DNA of 64,000 nt from AP-15 sp963716115. GTDB lineage: Bacteria; Pseudomonadota; Alphaproteobacteria; ATCC43930; CGMCC-115725. The notes under the pieces were generated by a model. It saw only the letters and a program-made list of their open reading frames with translations. It did not search any database and was not told where the DNA came from. Location: positions 124,001 through 188,000 of the forward strand of contig CAVQSZ010000017.1 in the NCBI GenBank assembly GCA_963716115.1. The letters are read 5' to 3'. The translations under genes and the position numbers were made by a program. This document shows, one piece after another, positions 39,100-47,189 of the stretch; within the stretch, counting starts at the first letter, position 1; the number at the start of each line of letters is the position of its first letter.

Positions 39100-40041
39100 T
39101 CACGGCCACGGCCTGCCGAGGGCGCGCGGCGGGCGGGACGTGCCGGCGAAGCCGGCCAGTGCTGCGACGGTGACGAGATAGGGCAGCGCCTGGATCAGCT
39201 GCGCCGGCGCCCCGCCGATCCCTTGCAGCCGGGCCTGCGCCGCATCGGCCGCGGCGAATAGGAGGCAGGCGCCGAGCACCGGCCAGGGCCGCCATCGGCC
39301 GAAGATCAGCGCCGCCAGCGCCAGATAGCCGCGCCCCGCGCTCATGTCGCGCAGAAAGCCGTTGCTTTGCGCCATCGACAGGCACACGCCGGCGACGCCG
39401 CACAGCGCCCCGTTGACGGCGAGCGCCAGCCAGCGCAGGCGGGCGACCGACAACCCGGCGGCGGCGACCGCCTCCGGGCTCTCGCCGACCGCGCGCAGCC
39501 CGAGGCCGAAGCGGGTGCGCGCCAGGACGAAGGCCGTCGCCGGCACGGCGAGCCAGGCGAGATAGACCGGCAGGCTGTGGCCGCCGAGAACCGTTGTGTA
39601 GAGGCGGCCGAGGACAGGCGCCCCCGCCAGCGCGTCGGCGAAGGGCAGCGCGATCGGCCCGAACCGCGCGCCGCCCGGCAGCGGCGGGGTGGCGCCGCCC
39701 TGATGGAACCAGGCCAGGGCCAGGGCCGGAGCGGCTCCGGCCGCGATCAGGTTCAGCGCCATGCCGCAGACGATCTGGTTGCCGCCGGCCGAGATCGCCG
39801 CGGCCCCCTGCAGCAGCGCGAAGAGGACCCCGGCGGCGACGCCGGCGCCGAGCCCGAGCATCGCCGAGCCGGTCAGCGCCGCCGCCGCGGCCCCGGCGAA
39901 GGCGGCGGCCAGCAGCTTGCCTTCGAGCCCGATGTCGATGACGCCGGAACGCTCGGCGTAGAGCCCGGCCAAGGCCGCCAGGATCAGCGGCGCCGCCAGC
40001 CGCACCGTCGAGGCCGCCAGCGAGAGGAGCACAAGGCTCAT
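39100..40041 (-). CDS. BmpC-type ABC transporter permease (second subunit)
   Basis: A 313-residue membrane protein (COG1079-like). LAAPLILAALAGLYAERSGVIDIGLEGKLLAAAFAGA is the family hallmark, with GGNQIVCGMALNLIAAG and FGLGLRAVGESPEAVAAAGLSV. Such permeases import nucleosides or related purines with a BMP-family binding protein. Overlaps the first permease by 4 bases. It converges with livK. Confidence 0.88.
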   Translation of the reverse strand: MSLVLLSLAASTVRLAAPLILAALAGLYAERSGVIDIGLEGKLLAAAFAGAAAAALTGSAMLGLGAGVAAGVLFALLQGAAAISAGGNQIVCGMALNLIAAGAAPALALAWFHQGGATPPLPGGARFGPIALPFADALAGAPVLGRLYTTVLGGHSLPVYLAWLAVPATAFVLARTRFGLGLRAVGESPEAVAAAGLSVARLRWLALAVNGALCGVAGVCLSMAQSNGFLRDMSAGRGYLALAALIFGRWRPWPVLGACLLFAAADAAQARLQGIGGAPAQLIQALPYLVTVAALAGFAGTSRPPRALGRPWP

Positions 40042-41225
40042 GCCGACGACGCCCGCAAGACCCGCAAGAACCGGCCGATGTGGCCGCGCGCGACGCCGTC
40101 GAGCGCGCCGCAGACGAAGATCACCACACCCTCGGCGACGGTGACGACATCGCGGGTCATGCCGGGCATGTCGAACGACAGCGCGGCCCCGCCCTGGCTC
40201 AGCGCGCCGAACAGGAGCGCGGCCAGCACGATGCCGAGCGGCCGGCCGCGCCCCATCAGCGCCACCGCGATCCCGGTGAACCCGGCCCCGGCGGTCAAAT
40301 CCATCGTCAGGCGGTGCTGCGCGCCGAACAGCTCGTTGACCGCGATCAGCCCGGCGAAGGCGCCGCCGCCGCAGACCGCCAGCACGATCGTCCGCGGCGC
40401 GCGGATGCCGGCGGCGCGGGCGGCGGCCGGGTTGAGGCCGACCGCCCGGATCTCGTAGCCGAGCGGCGTCCGGCGCAGGATGAGCCGGTAGAGCGCCGCC
40501 GCGCCGAGCGCCAGCAGGAGGGTCGGGTTGAGCGGGGCCCCGCCGGCGTCGATCCCGAGCCGGTCGGCCAGATCGGCCAGGGTCGGCAGCCACAGCGCCG
40601 CCGGGAAGCTGCGCGTCTGCGGCGCGCTCTGGCCGGGGGCGATCATGATTTCGGCCAAGAGCCAGGTCATCAGCGCCGCGGCGATGAAGTTGAACATGAT
40701 CGTGGTGACGACGAGGCTGCTGCCGCGCCGGGCCTGCAGGATCGCCGGCAGAAAGGCCCAGGCGGCGGCGAAGCCGGCGGCGGCCGCCGTCGCCGCGACC
40801 AGGGCGAGCGGCGCCGGCAGGCCGTCGAAGGCGAACGCGGCCAGGGTCGCGCCGAGGCCGCCCAAGGCCGCCTGGCCCTCGCCGCCGATGTTGAAGAGCC
40901 CGGCCTGAAACGGCAATGCCACCGCGAGGCCGGCGAAGATGTAGTCGGTCGCGTAGAACAAGGTGTAGCCGATCCCCTCGGCGTCGCCGAGCGCGCCGCG
41001 CAGCAGGATCGACAGGGCCGCCCCCGGCGAGCCGCCGACGATCAGGGCCAGCAGGGCGACCGAGGCGAGCGCCGCGACAAGGCTGGCGCCCGGGATGACA
41101 AGGGCGGCGAGGAGGCGGCGAAGCCCGCGGTCGCGCGACCGCGGCGCGGCCTCAGCGGCGGGCCGGGCGATAGCGCGCGTCGAGGGTCGGCGGCCCGTCG
41201 CACGCCGCGGCGCCGCGCTCGACAA
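40038..41225 (-). CDS. BmpC-type ABC transporter permease (first subunit)
   Basis: COG4603-like permease. LLRGALGDAEGIGYTLFYATDYIFAGLAVALPFQAGLFNIGGEGQ and PLGYEIRAVGLNPAAARAAGI are family blocks. TTG 41225 lies inside the preceding MBL gene and is doubtful; no ATG or GTG was found closer to the first helix (ALVIPGASLVAALASVALLA). No ABC ATPase or BMP binding-protein gene is in the window, although both normally precede these permeases. Confidence 0.82.
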   Translation of the reverse strand: MSSAAPRRATGRRPSTRAIARPAAEAAPRSRDRGLRRLLAALVIPGASLVAALASVALLALIVGGSPGAALSILLRGALGDAEGIGYTLFYATDYIFAGLAVALPFQAGLFNIGGEGQAALGGLGATLAAFAFDGLPAPLALVAATAAAAGFAAAWAFLPAILQARRGSSLVVTTIMFNFIAAALMTWLLAEIMIAPGQSAPQTRSFPAALWLPTLADLADRLGIDAGGAPLNPTLLLALGAAALYRLILRRTPLGYEIRAVGLNPAAARAAGIRAPRTIVLAVCGGGAFAGLIAVNELFGAQHRLTMDLTAGAGFTGIAVALMGRGRPLGIVLAALLFGALSQGGAALSFDMPGMTRDVVTVAEGVVIFVCGALDGVARGHIGRFLRVLRASSA

Positions 41226-42057
41226 GGTCGATCAGATGCGCCAGCACCGAGCGCCCGGCGGCGCGGCGCAGCCCCGGCGGCAAGCCCTGATAGAGCCGCT
41301 CGACGATCGCGTCGATCCGCTCGGTTCCGGCCGAGAGACAATCGAGGATCCCGGCCTCGCGCTCGCGGCGATGGGCGATAAAGGCGCGGACGTGGGCGTG
41401 CGGCTCGGTGATCGCCGGGCCGTGCGTCGGCCAATAGACCGCGTCCCGGCGTTCCAGGAGCTTGTCGAGCGAGGCCATGTAGGCGGTCATGTCGCCGTCG
41501 GGCGGCGAGATCACGCTCGTTGACCAGCCCATCACGTGGTCGCCGCTGAACAGGACGCCGCTCTGCGGCAACGCGAAGCAGAGATGGTTCGAGGTGTGGC
41601 CCGGCGTGTGCACCGCCTCGAAACGCCAGCCGTGGCCGGCGACCGCATCGCCGTCGCGCAGTGTCACATCGGGAGAGAAGTCCCAGTCGCCGCCTTCCTC
41701 GACGCCGGCCTCGCCGCGCCGTCCGCCGGCATGCGGGCCGAAGCCGCAGGTCGGGGCGCCGGTCGCCGCCTTCAGCGCCGCCGCCGCCGGCGAATGGTCG
41801 CGATGGGTGTGGGTGACGAGGATATGGGTCACCTTTTCGCCATCGAGGCCGGCGAGCAGCGCCGCGACGTGCTCCGGGAGATCGGGGCCGGGATCGATCA
41901 CCGCGACCTCGCCCGCGCCGACGACATAGGTGCCGGTGCCGCGGAAGGTGAAGGGGCCGGGATTGCGCGCGACGATGCGGCGGATGCCTTGTGCCACCGG
42001 CTCGAGCCGGCCGTATTCGAACGAAAAATCGCGGCGGAACGGGATTTCGACAGCCAT
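41152..42057 (-). CDS. MBL-fold metallo-hydrolase
   Basis: A 301-residue protein from ATG 42057. The zinc motif THTHRDHSPAA lies near residue 83, with HTPGHTSNHLCF and SGDHVMGWSTSVISPPDGDM downstream; the C-terminal ALYQGLPP-type segment matches the LACTB2/glyoxalase-II-like branch. It would hydrolyse an ester, thioester or nucleic-acid substrate; not specified. The 3' end overlaps the putative start of the permease gene. Confidence 0.85.
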   Translation of the reverse strand: MAVEIPFRRDFSFEYGRLEPVAQGIRRIVARNPGPFTFRGTGTYVVGAGEVAVIDPGPDLPEHVAALLAGLDGEKVTHILVTHTHRDHSPAAAALKAATGAPTCGFGPHAGGRRGEAGVEEGGDWDFSPDVTLRDGDAVAGHGWRFEAVHTPGHTSNHLCFALPQSGVLFSGDHVMGWSTSVISPPDGDMTAYMASLDKLLERRDAVYWPTHGPAITEPHAHVRAFIAHRREREAGILDCLSAGTERIDAIVERLYQGLPPGLRRAAGRSVLAHLIDLVERGAAACDGPPTLDARYRPARR

Positions 42058-42127
42058 GAGCGCGAGAGTACACGAGATTGCCTGCGCCGCTACGGCTAAG
42101 ATGCCGCTCTCGCGAAGGAGGCTGGCA

Positions 42128-42367
42128 ATGAAATTCAACCTGGAGATCGACTGCACGCCGGACGAGGCGCGGCAGTTTTTTGGCTTGCCGGAGGTAAAGC
42201 CGTTGCAGGAGGCGCTCTTGAAGGAGGTGCGCGAGCGCATCAGCGCCAATGTCAAGGCGATGGACCCGGAGGCGCTGCTCAAGACCTGGCTGCCGGCGAC
42301 GCTCAAGGGCTTCGAGCAATTGCAGGAGATGCTTCTGTCTCAGCTCGGCGGCGCCGGAAAGAAATGA
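42128..42367 (+). CDS. DUF6489 family protein
   Basis: A 79-residue protein. ATG 42128 follows GAAGGAGGCTGGCA, a strong site. MKFNLEIDCTPDEARQFFGLPEV and MDPEALLKTWLPATLKGFEQLQEMLL are the DUF6489 family blocks, known mainly in alphaproteobacteria. Function unknown. Its stop overlaps the start of the acetyltransferase gene (ATGA). Confidence 0.85.
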   Translation: MKFNLEIDCTPDEARQFFGLPEVKPLQEALLKEVRERISANVKAMDPEALLKTWLPATLKGFEQLQEMLLSQLGGAGKK

Positions 42368-42901
42368 CCGAGCCTGTCTCGCTGCGGACCGCGCGCCTGC
42401 TGCTGCGGCCGTGGCGCTGACGCGGACGCCGCCGCCTTCGAGGCGCTCGACGGCGATCCCGAGGTCATGGAGCACCTGCTGCGGCGGCCGGGCTGGGTGG
42501 GGCGCGCGCTCGACCATTGGCGGGAGCACGGCTTTGGGCAGTGGGTCGTCGAATTGCCCGGCGCGGCGAGCTTCATTGGGGTCGTCGGGCTCAGCGCCGT
42601 CGGCTACCAGGCCGCGTTCACGCCGGCGGTCGAGGTCGCCTGGCGGCTCGCCCGCGCCCATTGGGGCCGGGGCTACGCCACCGAGGCGGCGCGCGCCGCG
42701 CTCGATTACGGGTTCGGCGAGCTCGGGCTGGCGGAGATTGTGGCGGTGACGACGCCCGCCAATCTGCGCTCGCGCCGGGTCATGGAGAAGCTCGGCATGA
42801 CGCGCGCGCCGCAGGACGATTTCGATCATCCGCGCGTGCCGGCAGGGCCGTTGCGGCGGTGTGTTCTCTACCGCCTGCGCCGTCCCGAGGCCGCGGCGTG
42901 A
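42364..42901 (+). CDS. GNAT-family N-acetyltransferase (apparent frameshift near 42419)
   Basis: ATG 42364 opens with SLRTARLLLRPWR, the RimJ-like start, then meets TGA. One base later the frame continues DADAAAFEALDGDPEVMEHL and runs to 42901. VEVAWRLARAHWGRGYATEAARAALDYGF is the acetyl-CoA-binding motif A, and VTTPANLRSRRVMEKLGM motif B. About 179 residues if repaired, typical for RimJ/RimL-like enzymes. The stop overlaps the GTG of the phosphatase gene. Confidence 0.85.
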
Positions 42902-43479
42902 CGATCCTTCTCGTCCGCCACGGCGAGACCGAGTGGAATGTGGCGCGGCGCTACCAGGGCCGTTTCGATTCGCCGCTGACCGGGCGGGGCGTCGCCCAGG
43001 CGCAGGCGGTCGGCCGGCTGCTGAGCGGCCTTCCCGACGCGGCGTCGGCGGCGATCGTCGCCAGCCCGCAAGGGCGCGCGCGGCGCACCGCCGGGATCAT
43101 CGCCGGCTGCCTCGATGCCGGGCCGGCGCTCCGCCACGACGACCGGCTGCGCGAGCTGTCGCTCGGCTCCTGGGACGGGCTGACCTACGCGGAGATTGCG
43201 GCTCTCAACCCGGGGATCTTCGACGGCGACGGCCGCCACCAATGGTATTTCCGCGCGCCCGACGGCGAGGGCTGCGACGCCTTCAGCGCCCGCATCGCCG
43301 AATGGCTCGGCGAGACCGCCGATTGCGGCCCGCTGATCGTGGTGACGCACGGCCTGGTGACGCGCGTGCTGCGCGGCCTTTACGCCGGTCTCCCGCGCGC
43401 CGCCGCCCTGAATTTGCCGGTCCCGCAGGACCGCGCCTTTCGGCTCGCCGGCGGCGCGGTCGACGACCTCGCGGCCTAG
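42898..43479 (+). CDS. Histidine phosphatase family protein
   Basis: A 193-residue protein from GTG 42898 (GTGA overlap). The phosphohistidine motif LVRHGETEWNVARRYQG is at residue 5. LRELSLGSWDGLTYAEI near 85 and the second catalytic His in VVTHGLVTRVLRGL near 150 complete the phosphoglycerate-mutase-like active site. Substrate cannot be told. Last gene of the DUF6489-GNAT-phosphatase unit. Confidence 0.9.
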   Translation: MTILLVRHGETEWNVARRYQGRFDSPLTGRGVAQAQAVGRLLSGLPDAASAAIVASPQGRARRTAGIIAGCLDAGPALRHDDRLRELSLGSWDGLTYAEIAALNPGIFDGDGRHQWYFRAPDGEGCDAFSARIAEWLGETADCGPLIVVTHGLVTRVLRGLYAGLPRAAALNLPVPQDRAFRLAGGAVDDLAA

Positions 43480-43488
43480 CGCGTGATG

Positions 43489-43613
43489 GTCATTGCGAGC
43501 CCACGGGTCGGCGCGAGACGCCGCCCGAGGACAGGCTCCACGAAGCAATCCGGGGCCGACATCGCTCGTCCGGTCGAGATTGCTTCGTCGCGCGTTGCGC
43601 TCCTCGCAATGAC
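43489..43613. repeat. Inverted-ended repeat (GTCATTGCGAGC family), copy 2
   Basis: Same ends as the repeat at 33791-33879 (GTCATTGCGAGC and CTCGCAATGAC) with an added inner block of about 40 bases (CCCACGGGTCGGCGCGAGAC). Sits directly after the phosphatase gene. Confidence 0.75.
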
Positions 43614-43684
43614 AATCTCTTAAAACAGGGTCAACTCGATCGGAAGCTGCTCTAATGGCGCCAACCAGCCGCTTGGCTCCGTTC

Positions 43685-43820
43685 TCGTTTTCCCGTGGGC
43701 CTTCAGCCCACGGACTTAGTTCCGTGGGGAAGGCCGGGATCCATTTCTGCCGTGGATACCGGCCGGAGCCCGTCCTCGGGCCGCGCACGAGCGCGGACCC
43801 GTGGGCCGGTATGACAGGGT
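43685..43820. repeat. Composite palindromic repeat
   Basis: Contains CCCGTGGGCCTTCAGCCCACGGA, GGATCCATTTCTGCCGTGGAT and ACCGGCCGGAGCCC blocks related to those at 32265-32521 and 30006-30139. Probably a nest of smaller repeats. Confidence 0.5.
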
Positions 43821-43849
43821 AGGTGGCGCCATCCGTCAGGCGCTATCCA

Positions 43850-45040
43850 CTAGCGCTCGACCAGCGCCACGGCGCGGTTGTAGAGGTTCATCAGCAGCGA
43901 GATGGTCAGGCTGATCGCCAGATAGACCGCCATGATCATGGCGATGCCTTCGACCGCCTGCCCCGTTTGGTTCAAGGTCGTGTTGGCGATCGAGACCAGG
44001 TCGGGATAGCCGATGATCACGGCGAGCGAGCTGTTCTTGGTCAGGTTCAGATATTGGCTGGTGATCGGCGGGATGATGACCCGGAGCGCCTGCGGCAGCA
44101 CGACGAGGCGCATCGTAGCGCCCGGGTTGAGCCCGAGCGCCAGCGCCGCCTCGGTCTGACCGCGGCTGACCGCGAGGATGCCGGCGCGCACGATCTCGGC
44201 GATAAAGCTCGCGGTATAGACCGTGAGCCCGATCAGGAGCGCCGCGAATTCGGGCGAGATCGCGACCCCGCCGGCGAAGTTGAAGCCCTTGAGCTCGGGC
44301 CATTCGAGGCGCAGCGGCGCCCCGGCCGCGGCGAAGGCGAGAAGCGGCAGGCCGAAAACCAGCGCCGCGGCGATACGGCCCGAGGGAAATTGCGCCCCGG
44401 TCGCGGCCTGCCGGCGGCGCGACCAGCGCCCGACCGCGATCGCGCCGACGACGCCGAGGACGAGCGCCGCCAGCACCCAGCGATAGGCCGGGTCGGCGAG
44501 CGGCGCCGGAAAGCCGACCCCGCGATTGCTGACGAACACCCCCGGCAGCGGCTGCCAGGCCTGGCGCGGCCCCGGCGCGCCCTCGCGCAGCAGCGCCCAC
44601 CAGAATAGGAGCTGCAAGGCCAGCGGGATATTGCGCAAGGTCTCGACATAGACGAGCGCAATCTTGGCGACGAGCCAGTTGGTCGAGAGCCGCGCGATGC
44701 CGATCACGGTCCCGAGAACGGTCGCCAGCACGATGCCGAGCGCCGAGACGAGGAGGGTGTTCAGCAGCCCGACCAGAAAGGCGCGGGCGTAGGTGTCGGC
44801 CGGGGAGTAGGGGATCAGCGTTTCGCCGATCGCGAAGGAGGCTTCGCGGCCGAGAAAGCCAAAGCCGGTGGCGATGTTCTGCCGCTGCAGGTTGACGAGC
44901 GTGTTGTGGACGAGAAAGACCCCGATCGCCGCCGCGCCGGCGACGAACAGGACCTGATAGGCGATGCCGCGCGCCCTCGGGTTGCGCCAGAGGCGCGGGC
45001 GGGCCGGCCGGCGGGAAGCGGCCCCGGGCGCGCTCGCCAT
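43850..45040 (-). CDS. aapQ: General L-amino-acid ABC transporter permease AapQ
   Basis: A 396-residue permease with the extended periplasmic insert typical of AapQ. NPRARGIAYQVLFVAGAAAIG opens it, FGFLGREASFAIGETLIPYSPADTYARAF and the coupling loop EAALALGLNPGATMRLVVLPQALRVIIPPITSQYLNLTKNSSLA-type sequence follow. It pairs with AapM, absent here. Gene follows aapJ by 56 bases. Confidence 0.93.
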   Translation of the reverse strand: MASAPGAASRRPARPRLWRNPRARGIAYQVLFVAGAAAIGVFLVHNTLVNLQRQNIATGFGFLGREASFAIGETLIPYSPADTYARAFLVGLLNTLLVSALGIVLATVLGTVIGIARLSTNWLVAKIALVYVETLRNIPLALQLLFWWALLREGAPGPRQAWQPLPGVFVSNRGVGFPAPLADPAYRWVLAALVLGVVGAIAVGRWSRRRQAATGAQFPSGRIAAALVFGLPLLAFAAAGAPLRLEWPELKGFNFAGGVAISPEFAALLIGLTVYTASFIAEIVRAGILAVSRGQTEAALALGLNPGATMRLVVLPQALRVIIPPITSQYLNLTKNSSLAVIIGYPDLVSIANTTLNQTGQAVEGIAMIMAVYLAISLTISLLMNLYNRAVALVER

Positions 45041-45096
45041 CCGGCTCCCTCTTTCGCTCAGCCGGTTTCGCTCAGCCGGTTTCGCTCAGCGCGTGT

Positions 45097-46140
45097 TCAG
45101 CGGACCGGCATCGCGTACATCAGCCCGCCATGGGTCCACAGATTGTTGAGCCCGCGCTCGAGCTTCAAGGGCGAGCCCTGGCCGACGTTGCGCTCGAAGA
45201 TCTCGCCGTAATTGCCGACCAGCTTGATCGCGTTGTAGGCCCATTTGTCGTCGACGCCGAGCGCCTTGCCCATGCCCGGGGTGACGCCGAGCAGGCGCTT
45301 GACGCCGGGGTCGTCCGATTTCAGCATGTCGTCGACATTCTTCGAGGTGATCCCCTTCTCCTCGGCCTCGATCAGGGCGAAGATCACCCAGCGGACGAGG
45401 TCGTTCCACTGGTCGTCGCCCTGGCGCACCGCCGGGGCGAGCGGCTCCTTCGAGATCACCTCCGGCAGGATCACGTAGTCGTCGGGGTTGGGGGCGCGTC
45501 CGGCGCGGGTCGCGGCCAGCCCCGAGCGGTCGGTCGTGTAGGCGTCGCAGCGCCCGGAGAAGAAGGCGCTTTCGACCTCGTCGAGCTTCTCGATCACGAC
45601 CGGCTTGAAGTCGAGCTTGTTGGCCCGGAAATAGTCGGCGAGGTTGAGCTCGGTCGTGGTCCCCGGCTGCACGCAGATCGTGGCCCCGTTCAATTCCTTG
45701 GCGCTTTTGACGCCGAGCTTCTTCGCCACCATGAAGCCCTGGCCGTCGTAATAGACGACCGCGGTGAAGTTGAGCCCGAGGTCGGTGTCGCGCTGCAAGG
45801 TCCAGGTGGTGTTGCGCGACAGCAGGTCGACCTCGCCCGATTGCAGCGCGGTGAAGCGCTGCTGCGCGGTCAGCGGCACGTATTTGACCTTGGCCACATC
45901 GCCGAAGAGGGCGGCGGCGAGCGCCTTGCAGATGTCGACGTCGAGCCCGGCGTAGCGGCCCTGGTTGTCCGGCTGGGCGAAGCCGGCGAGCCCGGTGTTG
46001 ACGCCGCAGACGATCTGGCCGGCCCCCTTGACCTTGTCGAAGGTCGGCCCGGCCTGCGCCGCGCCGCCGAGCGCCAAAACCCCGGCCGCCGCGAGCCCGC
46101 CCATCCATCGCCTGCCCATCCATCGTCGCCTGTTCGTCAT
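45097..46140 (-). CDS. aapJ: General L-amino-acid ABC transporter substrate-binding protein AapJ
   Basis: A 347-residue periplasmic protein; signal peptide WMGGLAAAGVLALGGAAQA. The family-3 binding fold has VNTGLAGFAQPDNQGRYAGLDVDICKALAAALFGD and SRNTTWTLQRDTDLGLNFTAVVYYDGQGFM, which are AapJ-specific. It captures a broad range of L-amino acids. Transcribed with aapQ. Confidence 0.95.
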   Translation of the reverse strand: MTNRRRWMGRRWMGGLAAAGVLALGGAAQAGPTFDKVKGAGQIVCGVNTGLAGFAQPDNQGRYAGLDVDICKALAAALFGDVAKVKYVPLTAQQRFTALQSGEVDLLSRNTTWTLQRDTDLGLNFTAVVYYDGQGFMVAKKLGVKSAKELNGATICVQPGTTTELNLADYFRANKLDFKPVVIEKLDEVESAFFSGRCDAYTTDRSGLAATRAGRAPNPDDYVILPEVISKEPLAPAVRQGDDQWNDLVRWVIFALIEAEEKGITSKNVDDMLKSDDPGVKRLLGVTPGMGKALGVDDKWAYNAIKLVGNYGEIFERNVGQGSPLKLERGLNNLWTHGGLMYAMPVR

Positions 46141-46251
46141 CGCCGCCCCCTGTCCGCGTCAGCCCCGGTCTAGCACAGCCGCGGCCAAAGCGGAACGCGC
46201 GCCGCCGCCCGCTGGCGCGCTGCGCCGGAGCAGGCTAAACTGCCGCCCAAC

Positions 46252-46328
46252 GTCCCCGTAGCTCAGGCGGATAGAGCAACAGTTTCCTAAACTGTGGGTC
46301 GCAGGTTCGAGTCCTGCCGGGGACGCCA
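46252..46328 (+). tRNA. tRNA-Arg (anticodon CCT)
   Basis: A full cloverleaf: acceptor arms GTCCCCG and CGGGGAC, D-arm GCTC...GAGC, anticodon stem-loop with loop TTCCTAA giving anticodon CCT (reads AGG), variable loop GGGTC, T-arm GCAGG-TTCGAGT-CCTGC, discriminator G and encoded CCA. This tRNA is a frequent integration site; see findings. Confidence 0.95.
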
Positions 46329-46369
46329 GCAAGTCGGTATTCGGGCGCAAATGAGACTGAATTGACGAC

Positions 46370-46699
46370 CTAATGAGAAAAAATCTTGGAATATAAGGTC
46401 AATGTCACGGTTGCTAATGCAAGCAACCCCCCTATCACCCAAAGTGCACCTTTTACAAATGAAATTTGGTTCCGCACGGTATCTATCTTTTCTCCGTGTT
46501 TTGATACATCGTCAATCAAGCGGTCAATTTTTGTTGCAAGAGACGCAACAGTGCCTTTTAGATCCATGATCGCCTGGAGCGTAAAGCTGTGATCCAGCAT
46601 AACGGCTTGTGGCGGGGTAACGTTTGCGAATTGAGTTGGCGGTTCGCCTTCCGACGAGGGTGGGCGGCTGCCAGCGCTGCCGCGTCCAGCGTCAGCCAT
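46370..46699 (-). CDS. Small coiled-coil membrane protein, phage-like
   Basis: A 109-residue protein. A helical coiled-coil part (SFTLQAIMDLKGTVASLATKIDRLIDDVSKHGEKIDTVRNQISFV) leads into one membrane helix (GALWVIGGLLALATVTLTLYS). The layout recalls XhlA-like haemolysin/holin-associated proteins of prophages, but no domain is certain. Lower in GC than the surroundings. It overlaps the upstream gene by 8 bases. Confidence 0.65.
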   Translation of the reverse strand: MADAGRGSAGSRPPSSEGEPPTQFANVTPPQAVMLDHSFTLQAIMDLKGTVASLATKIDRLIDDVSKHGEKIDTVRNQISFVKGALWVIGGLLALATVTLTLYSKIFSH

Positions 46700-46982
46700 T
46701 CGGGGGCTTTTCCAGCTTCGCCTTCACCCAATCCCAAACGGGTGTCGGAGCGCGCCCATAATAGGAGGTTGTCGCGAAAATTACCGCCGATCCGACGGTT
46801 GGCTCTTGACGATTACTCGGATCAGCCACACCGATCTTGGCACTAACCTCCATCGCGGTGCCGGAGGACGATACCAAAAACTGAGTATCATTCAACGAAA
46901 GCGATTCATCGGGGTACGCGGCCTTGATCGCCTCGGCGAGGCGGGGCTGTGGCGTCGGCAGAAGAATGGCGAAGATCGTCAT
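46692..46982 (-). CDS. Small hypothetical protein
   Basis: A 96-residue protein starting MTIFAILLPTPQPRLAEAIKAAYPDESLSLNDTQFLVSSSGTAMEVSAKIGV-type sequence. No known domain; a globular alpha/beta protein by composition. It overlaps the coiled-coil gene by 8 bases, so both are probably one unit, and both are AT-richer than the chromosome around them. Confidence 0.6.
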   Translation of the reverse strand: MTIFAILLPTPQPRLAEAIKAAYPDESLSLNDTQFLVSSSGTAMEVSAKIGVADPSNRQEPTVGSAVIFATTSYYGRAPTPVWDWVKAKLEKPPNG

Positions 46983-47189
46983 GTCCCGATCCTAACGGAG
47001 CGGCGGAGAGCAGGATAGGCCCAACTCCTTAGGCAAATTCGTCTCGTTCGCCGCGAGCTTCCACCGCACGCCGCGCCCCCGCTCCGATCTTCTTCACGGT
47101 TCCGGCCCGCTGCAGGTCGTCCAGCGAGACGAGAAGGCGCCGGGTAAAGTCCGTGCGCTGCTTGCAAGCGCGCGGCGGCGCCCCAGCCG

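Larger units (their letters stand above)
43480..43849. other. Repeat-filled gap downstream of aapQ
   Basis: 370 bases made almost entirely of two interspersed repeats (43489-43613 and about 43685-43820). No gene remains here, although aapM and aapP would be expected after aapQ. Confidence 0.6.
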
